A stretch of 64,000 nt of DNA. Origin: Stenotrophomonas sp. SY1. GTDB lineage: Bacteria; Pseudomonadota; Gammaproteobacteria; Xanthomonadales; Xanthomonadaceae. Made by a program: the position numbers and the translations under genes. Positions within the stretch are counted from its first letter, which is position 1, and the number at the start of each line of letters is the position of its first letter. Of this stretch, positions 19,026 through 26,672 are shown in pieces. The DNA is taken from the NCBI RefSeq assembly GCF_021202945.1, contig NZ_JAJOYR010000002.1, forward strand, positions 795,825 to 859,824, in the 5' to 3' direction. The notes under the pieces are model-generated. The model saw only the letters and a program-made list of their open reading frames with translations. It was not told where the DNA came from and did not search any database.

Positions 19026-19235
19026 TCAGTCGACCAGCACGAATACCGCGCCGCAATACGGGCACGCGGCTTCGCCGTTGGGTTCGTCCTCGATCGGCAG
19101 GTAAACGCGCGGATGCGAGTTCCACAGCGCCATTTCCGGCGTCGGGCAGCTCAGCGGCAGGTCGGCGCGGTGGACGGTGTAGCGCTTCTCGGCATTGGCC
19201 GGCGCAGTGGCGATATGGCTCATGGCGTCATTCAC
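19026..19235 (-). CDS. Small zinc-finger (zf-CHCC type) protein
   Basis: A 69-residue protein ending with a CHCC-type zinc site: one Cys in LPLSCPTP, His in WNSHPRVYLPIED, and CPYC near the C-terminus. This resembles the zf-CHCC family, which is often found beside LPS-core glycosyltransferase genes. An internal ATG four residues in (19223) is an alternative start. It is the first gene of a tightly packed run with the glycosyltransferase and ligase-like genes. Its molecular role is unknown. Confidence 0.8.
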   Translation of the reverse strand: MNDAMSHIATAPANAEKRYTVHRADLPLSCPTPEMALWNSHPRVYLPIEDEPNGEAACPYCGAVFVLVD

Positions 19236-19338
19236 GAAAGAAAACAGGACTGCGCAATTCTAGCAGCGGGCGGCGGGTACGGGCCGCCCGGCCCGCCCGC
19301 ACACAACCCTTTGCCGCGGACCCAGCAGCGCCCGGCAA

Positions 19339-21456
19339 TCAGACCGCAGCGGGTACCGGGGTCGGTGCTTCGCTGACAGGCACCTCGGCCTGGGGCCGCA
19401 GCTCCTGGACTACCCTGCCCTGCTCCATCACCAGCACCCGGTCAGCGCTGGCAATGGTTTCCGGGCGATGAGCGATGATCAGCCGGGTCAAACGCAGCTG
19501 GCGTACCGCGTCATTGACCAAACGCTCGCTCATCACGTCCAGATGGCTGGTGGCCTCGTCCAGGAACAGCAGCTTCGGCTGCCGGTACAGGGCGCGCGCC
19601 AGGATGATCCGCTGCTTCTGCCCCCCGGACAGCGAGCTGCCCATGTCGCCGATCAGGCCGTGATAGCCCATCGGCATGGCCTGGATATCCTCGTGCACCG
19701 CAGCCAGCCGCGCGGCCATCTCCACCCGCGCCAGGTCGAAATCCGGATCGAAGAATCCGATGTTGTCGGCAATGCTGCCGGCGAACAGCTGGTCGTCCTG
19801 CATCACCGCGCCGACGATGGCGCGCACGTTCCGCGCCCCCAGCCGGTGCAGGTCATGCCCACCGATGCGGATGCTGCCGCCACCGGGCTGCAACAGGCCC
19901 AGCAGCAGTTTCAACAATGTCGTCTTGCCGCACCCGGACGCCCCGATCACCGCCACCGACTCGCCCGGCGCGATGCTGAAACTGCAGCCGCGCAGCACCC
20001 AGGGTTCGCCCTCGGCATAGCGGAAGGAAAGATTCTCGACTTCGATACGGAAGTCTTCCGGTGGCCGCGCCTCGATGTTGCCCGCCTCCTGTTCCGGTTC
20101 GGCCAGCACGATGTCGGCAAGGCGCTCCCCGTGCAGCCGCAACATGCGGAACTCCAGCCATTTGTCGATCAGCCCGGACATGCGGCCGGCAAACTGATCC
20201 TTGTAGGCCAGGTAGGCAATCAACATGCCCACCGAAAACACGTTGTCCAGCGCAAGCACCGCACCGATCCAGATCACCGCGATACGTTCGATGCCAAACA
20301 GCAGCTGGCTGGCACCGTTGAAACCCAGTCCCAGATGCGCCAGCCTCACTTCGCGGTTGATGGTGTCCACCATCAGGTTGTCGTAGGTGCTGCGTCGTTG
20401 TGACTCCTCGCCAGCAACTTTCAGGCTCTGCATGCCACGCAGGGATTCGAGCAGATGCGTCTGCTGTCGCGCCGAAGCCACCAGCTGCTGTTCGGTGCCA
20501 TCACGCAGAGGCCGCCAGGCAATGGCGCGGATCAAGGTGTACAAGGCCACCGCCAGCAGGGTCACCAGCGCCAGCTTCCAGCTGTAGACCAGCATCAGCG
20601 CCAGCGTCAGCACCGCCATCAAGCCATCGATAAGGGCCTCGACGAAACTGGTGGTCAAGGTTTTCTGGATGGCCTGCACCGATGACAGCCGCGAGGTGAT
20701 ATCACCCAGATTGCGCTTCTCGAAGAAATCCAGCGGCAACCGCAACAGGTGCGCGAACACATTGCCCATCCACTGCAATCCCAGCCGCGATGACAGGTGC
20801 ACCACCGCAGCGCCACGCAGCACACCGATCCCCACCTGCAACAACAACGCCAGCCCGAAGCCGAGACCGAGCACGGTGAGCAGATCACGATCGGCCGAAA
20901 CCAGCACCTGATCGACCACCCACTGCATCAGGAACGGCGCCAGTACCACGAACACCTGCAGGGCCAGCGACAACAGCAGCAGCTGCGCCAAGGCCCGCCA
21001 CAGGCCACGCACCGGCCCGGTCAACTGCCGCGCGGTGATCGAAGGTGCGGCCTTGCGTGGAACGAAGGTGGCAGCTGGCGACAGCTCCAGTGCAACGCCG
21101 GTGAAGTGATCGGACACTTCGGCAGCGCTCATCGTGCGCTCGCCCAAGGCGGGGTCCACGATCACCACCTTGGACGTACCCACCTTGCGCAGCACCACGA
21201 AGTGGTTCAGATCCCAATGCAGGATGCACGGCAGTGACAGTTTGCCCAGGTCGTCCATGTCCAGCCGCAATGCCCGCGTGGAGAACCCCAATTGCTGCGC
21301 GATGTTGATCAGCTGGCTGAGCTTTGCCCCTTTCAGCGACAGCGGAAAGCGCCTGCGCAGTTCGGCCAGGCCGATGCGCAATCCGTGCGCGTCGGCCACC
21401 ATTGCCAGAGAGGCCAGGCCACATTCGGCCGCCTCGGATTGAATGATCGTCTTCAT
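19339..21456 (-). CDS. Peptidase-containing (C39) ABC exporter
   Basis: A 705-residue bacteriocin/signal-peptide exporter of the CvaB/RaxB type. The N-terminal C39 peptidase has an intact triad: Cys12 in SEAAECGLA with Gln6 as oxyanion residue, His85 in LNHFVVL, and Asp101 in IVDPAL. It would cut leaders after a double glycine while exporting the peptide. Six membrane helices follow (about 155-430). The ATPase has GASGCGKTT (Walker A), LSGGQKQR (signature) and LLFLDEATSHLD (Walker B), with the switch His in IIAHRPETI. It lies 36 bp downstream of an M16 peptidase gene and in the same run as an HlyD adaptor. No cargo gene is recognised nearby. Confidence 0.93.
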   Translation of the reverse strand: MKTIIQSEAAECGLASLAMVADAHGLRIGLAELRRRFPLSLKGAKLSQLINIAQQLGFSTRALRLDMDDLGKLSLPCILHWDLNHFVVLRKVGTSKVVIVDPALGERTMSAAEVSDHFTGVALELSPAATFVPRKAAPSITARQLTGPVRGLWRALAQLLLLSLALQVFVVLAPFLMQWVVDQVLVSADRDLLTVLGLGFGLALLLQVGIGVLRGAAVVHLSSRLGLQWMGNVFAHLLRLPLDFFEKRNLGDITSRLSSVQAIQKTLTTSFVEALIDGLMAVLTLALMLVYSWKLALVTLLAVALYTLIRAIAWRPLRDGTEQQLVASARQQTHLLESLRGMQSLKVAGEESQRRSTYDNLMVDTINREVRLAHLGLGFNGASQLLFGIERIAVIWIGAVLALDNVFSVGMLIAYLAYKDQFAGRMSGLIDKWLEFRMLRLHGERLADIVLAEPEQEAGNIEARPPEDFRIEVENLSFRYAEGEPWVLRGCSFSIAPGESVAVIGASGCGKTTLLKLLLGLLQPGGGSIRIGGHDLHRLGARNVRAIVGAVMQDDQLFAGSIADNIGFFDPDFDLARVEMAARLAAVHEDIQAMPMGYHGLIGDMGSSLSGGQKQRIILARALYRQPKLLFLDEATSHLDVMSERLVNDAVRQLRLTRLIIAHRPETIASADRVLVMEQGRVVQELRPQAEVPVSEAPTPVPAAV

Positions 21457-21492
21457 GACAAGGGGCGGCCGTTGGCCGCCCCCGTTTCTCCC

Positions 21493-24243
21493 TTACTTGA
21501 AATCACCCGCCACAAACACGCTCAGGCGCTCCGGCTTGAGATGTTTGACGATGGCGGCATTGACCTGGGCCACGGTCAGCGCGCGATACGCCGCATCGCG
21601 GTCGATCTCGAACTGTATGCTGCGCCCGTAATACAGCTGATCGCCCAATATCCCTGCCACCGTTCCATCGCTGGCACGGGACTGCTCACGGGCGACCAGA
21701 CGTGCGCTCACTGCGTCGCGCAGTTCCTGCTCGGTCACTCCGTCGCGTACCAACCGGACCAGCTCCTCGCGCAGTGCCGCTTCAACCTTGGCCACGTTCT
21801 CCGGTGCGGCAATCGCCTGAAGCGTGATGTTGCCGGCGTCGTCACGACCCACCCGGCTTTCGTCCGCGCTCAAACCGGCACCCACGCCGTAGCTCAGGCC
21901 TTCCTTCTGGCGGATACGCTCGGCCAGGCGGGACGTGAGCGGATCGCCACCCAGAATGACCACCGCGATGTTCAACGCAGCGAAATCGGCGTCGGCCAGA
22001 TTCAGCGACAGGTTCTGCCGCGCCAGCACGATTGCGTTGGGCTTGTCCGGCGTGCTGAAGGTCGCGCGCTTGGCAGCCACGTCGCGATACTGCGTGGCAA
22101 TCGGTGCATAGGCCACAGGCGACTTCCATTCAGCAAACAGTGCCTGCAGCTGCGCCTTGAGCGCTTCGGCATCGAAGTCCCCGACCACGGATATCTCGCC
22201 CTCCGCTGTCCCATAGAAATCACGATGGAAGGCACGCAACTCTTCCACCTTGAGTGCCTTGAGCTTTGCCAGCGATTGGTCGAAGGACTCCACATGCAAC
22301 GGATGGCCCGCCGGCCACGGATCGAAGTGCTGCGCCAGGCCCATTGATGCCAATGCGCCGGGTTCAGTGCGCTGGAACTCGGTACCGGTAATCGCCTGCA
22401 GACGCAGTTGCTCGAACTGGTCGGCAGGGAACGCCGGGCTGCGTAGCACCTGCGCGGCCAGCGCCAGCGCTTCCGCCAAGGTGTCACGCTTGCCCAACAG
22501 CTTGATCTGCCCACTCTGCAGGCCTCCGCTGACCTGCACCTGGGTGCCCAGGGCGTCGAAGCGGGAGGCAATCTGTGCCAGGTCCATCTGCGTGCTGCCC
22601 ATCATCAGCATCGGCCCCACCAGTGCACCCGCATCGGCGCGCCCGGTAATGGACTGCTCGCTGCCAAAGCGGAACGTGGCATCCAGCACCACCGTTTTTC
22701 CGCGGGTCTTCTTCGGCAGCAATGACACCTTCAGGCTGTTGCCGATCGTGAAGCTCTGCGTGCGTTCGGCGATATTCTCCAACGTCGCTTCAAATGCTTC
22801 GCCCGCATCCACTGCGGCTTTGCCGGCGTACCCGTCGACCAGGCTGGCGACCGCGGGCGCCACCGGAATCTGCGCACGGTCGGGCGTGGCGGTCGGCACG
22901 AAGCGCCCCAGAGTGCGATTGCTGGGTTTCAGATAAGCGGCCGCCACGCGATTGACGTCCGCCGCGCTCACCTTGGCGATGGCATCCCGCTGCACGAACA
23001 GCAGGCGCCAATCCCCCGCAGCCTGGTACTCGGAAAGCGCCATCGCGACTGCATTGACGTCGCTGGTCAACAGTTCAAGGCCGTTGGCGATGCGTTGTTT
23101 GGCCGCAGCAACCTCGGCTTCGGTCACCGGCTGCGCCGCGATGCCTTCGGCCTGTTTGAGCAATTCGACCTCGGCGCGGGCACTGTCGCCGTCCTTGGGC
23201 AAGGCGCTGATCAGGGTAAACAGGCCCGGATCGTGCAGGCTCTCACCCGAAGCGCCGGCAAACGCCGCCAGCTTGGTTTCCAGCAATGCCTTGTACAAAC
23301 GCCCGTTCGGGTTGTCGCCCAACACATTGGCCAGCACCGCCAAGGCCGCGCTGTCGGCCTGCGCAAGTGCGGGCACGTGATAGCTGGCGGCCACCAGGGC
23401 CAGTTCGCTGCTGCGACGGACGGTGACTTCGCGTTCGCCGTCCTGGGTGGGTTCAACGGTATGGAAGGCAGGCAACACCCGCGCCGGCTTCTTCAATGGC
23501 CCGAAGTGCGCTGCTACCCGCTGCAGCACCTTGGAGCTGTCGATGCGGCCGGCCACCACCAGCAAAGCGTTGTCCGGCTGATACCAGGTGCGATAGAAGC
23601 CCTGCAGGTTCTGCACCGGCACGTTCTCCACATCCGAGCGTGCGCCGATGGGCATGTTGGCGTAGTTGTGCCAATCGAAGGCCACCGAACGCATGCGCTT
23701 CATCAGCACGCCGGCCGGGTTGTTGTCGCCGGCCTCCATTTCGTTGCGGACCACCGTCATTTCGCTGTCCAGATCCGCCTTGGCGATCCTGGAGTTGACC
23801 ATGCGGTCAGCCTCCATCCCCAGCAGCCAGTCCAGCGTGTCGTCGCTGGCCGGGAAGGAGGCAAAGTAATTGGTGCGATCCAGTGACGTGGACGCGTTCT
23901 TGCTCACGCCACGCTTCTGCATCTGGCCGGGAATATCCGGGTGTGTCGGCGTGCCCTTGAACAGCATGTGCTCAAGCAGATGCGCCATACCGGTCTCGCC
24001 GTAGTTCTCGTGCATCGAACCGACGCCGTAAACCAGGTTGACCGTCACCGTCGGTTTGCTGGCATCGGGAAACAACAGCACACGCATGCCGTTGGCCAGA
24101 CGATATTCGCAGATGCCTTCGACGCAGGGACCGGGTGCAACCACCCTTGCTGGCTCCCGCCCCCCTTCCTTGGCATCGACGACCGATACAAGGGCCAATG
24201 AGAGCATCACAGCAAGCGCACCGGACGACAGCTTCTTTCGCAT
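21493..24243 (-). CDS. Secreted M16-family zinc metallopeptidase
   Basis: A 916-residue tandem M16 peptidase with a Sec signal peptide (MRKKLSSGALAVMLSLALVSVVDA), so it should act in the periplasm or outer envelope. The inverted zinc motif HxxEH is intact (HLLEH, 88-92), with the distal acidic stretch RNEMEAGDNN. The second M16 domain keeps the R/Y substrate-binding region (RLAERIRQKEGLSYGVGAGLS) but lacks a second HxxEH, as usual for fused pairs. I chose the ATG at 24243, preceded by AAGGA; an ATG at 24258 is five codons upstream. Its place between the HlyD adaptor and the C39 ABC exporter suggests a role in maturing or degrading the exported peptide. Confidence 0.9.
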   Translation of the reverse strand: MRKKLSSGALAVMLSLALVSVVDAKEGGREPARVVAPGPCVEGICEYRLANGMRVLLFPDASKPTVTVNLVYGVGSMHENYGETGMAHLLEHMLFKGTPTHPDIPGQMQKRGVSKNASTSLDRTNYFASFPASDDTLDWLLGMEADRMVNSRIAKADLDSEMTVVRNEMEAGDNNPAGVLMKRMRSVAFDWHNYANMPIGARSDVENVPVQNLQGFYRTWYQPDNALLVVAGRIDSSKVLQRVAAHFGPLKKPARVLPAFHTVEPTQDGEREVTVRRSSELALVAASYHVPALAQADSAALAVLANVLGDNPNGRLYKALLETKLAAFAGASGESLHDPGLFTLISALPKDGDSARAEVELLKQAEGIAAQPVTEAEVAAAKQRIANGLELLTSDVNAVAMALSEYQAAGDWRLLFVQRDAIAKVSAADVNRVAAAYLKPSNRTLGRFVPTATPDRAQIPVAPAVASLVDGYAGKAAVDAGEAFEATLENIAERTQSFTIGNSLKVSLLPKKTRGKTVVLDATFRFGSEQSITGRADAGALVGPMLMMGSTQMDLAQIASRFDALGTQVQVSGGLQSGQIKLLGKRDTLAEALALAAQVLRSPAFPADQFEQLRLQAITGTEFQRTEPGALASMGLAQHFDPWPAGHPLHVESFDQSLAKLKALKVEELRAFHRDFYGTAEGEISVVGDFDAEALKAQLQALFAEWKSPVAYAPIATQYRDVAAKRATFSTPDKPNAIVLARQNLSLNLADADFAALNIAVVILGGDPLTSRLAERIRQKEGLSYGVGAGLSADESRVGRDDAGNITLQAIAAPENVAKVEAALREELVRLVRDGVTEQELRDAVSARLVAREQSRASDGTVAGILGDQLYYGRSIQFEIDRDAAYRALTVAQVNAAIVKHLKPERLSVFVAGDFK

Positions 24244-24390
24244 TCCTTTTCCTTTCATGTGTTTGATGCAGCCACCGGATGGCTGTACGAATACGGAGAG
24301 AATCCGCATGCAACATTCCATTGTTTCGGGAAGGTGCCGCACGTGCGGCGCGACACCCGGCGTTCGGTCAACGCATCCAGCAATGCCTCA

Positions 24391-25698
24391 TCATGCTCCC
24401 GACAGTCTCCCCTGCAACGAGTACAGCGGCTCGAACGCCCATTCGATCAAGCGCCGGCTCTCCCCCATGATATCCGCTTGCAGCAGCATGCCAGGCCGGA
24501 GCGGTTCCGGTCTTCCGTATGCATTGACGAACTGCCGCTCCAGTTCCACCGTGACGCGGTAGAAGGATTCACCTTGCTGGTTCCGCTGGACCGGCAACGC
24601 CATGGCGTCGATCTCCACCGCGCCCAACGCATTACGACTGATGCGGGAGATACGGCCCAGCTGATGGCCGAACTTCTGGTATGGAAATGCGTTGTAGCGC
24701 AGCAGGACCTTGTCGCCAGGAGCCATGAAGCCGACGGCATGGCTGGGCACCAGCACTTCGGCCTCCAGGCGGCCATCCCCCGGCAGCAGGCTCATCAACG
24801 GCTGGCCGGCTTTTACTGCCTGTCCGCGCTTGACCCCTTGCGAGGAGATCATGCCAGCCGTCGGCGCCTTCACCAGCAGCGCCCCTTCCTCGTGCGCCCG
24901 CACTTGTTCCTGCTCCAGTTTCGCCAGTGCCTGCAGGTAGTCCGCATCGTTGCCAAGACGCTGTGCCGGTTGCTCGCGCTGGGCCTGGTGCAACTGTGCG
25001 ACCAGGCGTCGTGTTGCCGTGGCCTCACGCTGCAATGCCTGCTTTTGTCCTGTGTACTCCAGTACTGCGACCTGCTGTTGCTTGATTTGCAAAACGCTCA
25101 CGTACTGTCCGTCCTCAAGACGACGCAGACGTTCAAGAGTTTCGTTGGCAATGGTGATCTGCTGTTGTCGTGTCGCCACTTCAGACTCGAGCTGCTGCAG
25201 TTCCAGGCGCGCTGCGACCAGTTGGCTGGTGACACCTTCACCCTGAGCGGCCAGTTGATCATCAAACGCTCGCCGCGAAGCAAGCAGTCCATCCTTGCGC
25301 TGTTGCAGCGCAAGCCCAAGCGCTGCCTGCGTATCTCCACCTTCGAGCGTCGCCTTCGGCACACTGACCAATGCCAGAGTGGCGCCGGCGCGGACACGTT
25401 CGCCCTCCGGCACGTTCAACCACGACACCAGACCAGTTGCCGGGGCCGGGACGGTGATCAGCCCCTGTGTCGGCACCAGCTGCCCGATCACGGAGGAACG
25501 CCGCGTGTAACTTCCAAGGCAAAGAAACAACGCAATTACGATGGCGCATGCCACGGCCACCACGGTCAGCAACCAGGTGCGAAGCGGTTGTATCAGCGAT
25601 ATCCCTCCAAACCGATGGGTTCGCCCGGCGATCAGCACTTCGTCGCGGAACAGGGGTTGTGACACGGGCAGGACCAGGTTGGGGCGAAGTGGACGCAA
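24391..25698 (-). CDS. HlyD/CvaA-type periplasmic adaptor
   Basis: The membrane-fusion component of a type I peptide exporter, about 435 residues. It starts with LFRDEVLIAGRTHRFGGISLIQPL, typical of CvaA/RaxA proteins, then one transmembrane helix (about 42-62), a lipoyl-like half-motif near GQLVPTQGLITVPAPATG, a long coiled coil (about 130-270), the second half (LLVKAPTAGMISSQGVKRGQAV) and a C-terminal beta-barrel. The start is uncertain: TTG at 25698 is the longest, GTG at 25665 is closer to the conserved part, and neither has a strong ribosome binding site. It is the first recognised gene of the operon with the M16 peptidase (147-bp gap) and the C39 ABC exporter. Confidence 0.88.
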   Translation of the reverse strand: MRPLRPNLVLPVSQPLFRDEVLIAGRTHRFGGISLIQPLRTWLLTVVAVACAIVIALFLCLGSYTRRSSVIGQLVPTQGLITVPAPATGLVSWLNVPEGERVRAGATLALVSVPKATLEGGDTQAALGLALQQRKDGLLASRRAFDDQLAAQGEGVTSQLVAARLELQQLESEVATRQQQITIANETLERLRRLEDGQYVSVLQIKQQQVAVLEYTGQKQALQREATATRRLVAQLHQAQREQPAQRLGNDADYLQALAKLEQEQVRAHEEGALLVKAPTAGMISSQGVKRGQAVKAGQPLMSLLPGDGRLEAEVLVPSHAVGFMAPGDKVLLRYNAFPYQKFGHQLGRISRISRNALGAVEIDAMALPVQRNQQGESFYRVTVELERQFVNAYGRPEPLRPGMLLQADIMGESRRLIEWAFEPLYSLQGRLSGA

Positions 25699-25806
25699 TG
25701 TGGCCGATGCCTCGGACTACCTTCAATGCCCTGATGACGCCACTTCTGCTGACCTTCTCACCTCAAGCCAATCAAGAATGGTTCCCATGATTTCTTGTCA
25801 GCAATC

Positions 25807-25874
25807 CTGACCAGAAGGGTCAGTTTCAGTGTCAGTACTGGCGGATCCTGTGCAACAATCTCTAAATGTTGCAC
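25807..25874. promoter_or_regulatory. Dyad repeats between XRE and exporter genes
   Basis: Two inverted repeats lie in the 244-bp divergent gap: CTGACC-N5-GGTCAG (25807-25823) and GTGCAACA-N9-TGTTGCAC (25850-25874, perfect 8-bp arms). Both are plausible operators for the neighbouring XRE regulator, controlling itself and the hlyD-M16-ABC operon. The rest of the gap shows no clear gene. Confidence 0.5.
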
Positions 25875-25942
25875 TTGCTCACAAGCCTCTCTTGAGAGCG
25901 CCACCTCATCGCTTATCGCCGTAACCTCAAGGAGGAGACTGG

Positions 25943-26308
25943 ATGCCAAATCATCTGGCAAATCGCATCCGCAGGGCCCGTAGAAGAAAGGGCATGACCC
26001 AGGCCGAACTGGCATCGCAACTCAAGGTAAGCCGTAGTGCGGTGGGCAACTGGGAGAGCCCCACCGGCATCATGCCCAGCACCACCCGCATGATCACCAT
26101 CGCCCTGGTGACCGATGTGTCGTTTGAATGGCTGGCTACCGGCCGGCACGGACTGGACGTGGTCCCGGCCAACGCCCCCCTCAGCGCCGTGGAGATGGTG
26201 GATGACCCGCAGGAGCGCAGGTTGCTGATGGCCTATCGCACCTGCCGTGCGGCCACGCGCAAGCTGGTGCTGCAGATCGTCGAAGGTCAGCGACTTTCGC
26301 GAACGTGA
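25943..26308 (+). CDS. XRE-family transcriptional regulator
   Basis: A 121-residue DNA-binding protein. The helix-turn-helix occupies about residues 5-60 (RIRRARRRKGMTQAELASQLKVSRSAVGNWE, then FEWLATGRHG). The C-terminal part (DDPQERRLLMAYRTCRAATRKLVLQIVEG) is a short helical tail that could mediate dimerisation. A good AAGGAGGAG site precedes the ATG. It is divergent from the peptide-export operon and separated from it by dyad repeats, so local regulation of that operon is likely but inferred. It is followed by a strong terminator. Confidence 0.88.
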   Translation: MPNHLANRIRRARRRKGMTQAELASQLKVSRSAVGNWESPTGIMPSTTRMITIALVTDVSFEWLATGRHGLDVVPANAPLSAVEMVDDPQERRLLMAYRTCRAATRKLVLQIVEGQRLSRT

Positions 26309-26364
26309 GCGATGCGATCGCTCCGAGCCGTTGAAGCTCGGGCCACAGGAACAGCACCCACCCC

Positions 26365-26397
26365 AACCCCTTTTCCGTTCACGGGAAAGGGGTTTTT
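26365..26397 (+). terminator. Terminator after the XRE gene
   Basis: AACCCCTTTTCCGT pairs with ACGGGAAAGGGGTT (one wobble) and is followed by TTTTTA. The rest of the 364-bp gap up to maeB holds a second hairpin at 26611 and no recognisable gene. Confidence 0.9.
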
Positions 26398-26610
26398 ACA
26401 TTTGTCCCCGACGTCCAACGGAAGTGCCAAGCCATGCGCGGCGGGGTCTTGGTTCGCGAATCTGATCCAAGCAGTTGATGCCGGCCCTGATCCTGCGAAC
26501 GGATGTGTTGGGACTGAAAGATGTACTCACCCCTACCCCAATCCCGCATGCGACAGAGGGGCCTGTGATCGGCAAGGTACGGCTTGACTGCACCTGCAAG
26601 CATGCCTCTT

Positions 26611-26648
26611 CAACGACAAAAGCCGGCATGAGCCGGCTTTTGTCGTTG
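26611..26648. terminator. Perfect 17-bp stem terminator of maeB
   Basis: CAACGACAAAAGCCGGC and GCCGGCTTTTGTCGTTG pair perfectly around a four-base loop, 25 bp beyond the maeB stop. AAAA/TTTT blocks inside the stem suit bidirectional use. Confidence 0.85.
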
Positions 26649-26672
26649 CTGCGGGATGGACCGGTTGCCCGA

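Noticed and set aside
25758-25941. Minus-strand frame before the hlyD gene that could encode an exported peptide of about 60 residues
   Set aside because: It lacks an ATG, a ribosome site or a double-glycine leader, and overlaps the dyad repeats.
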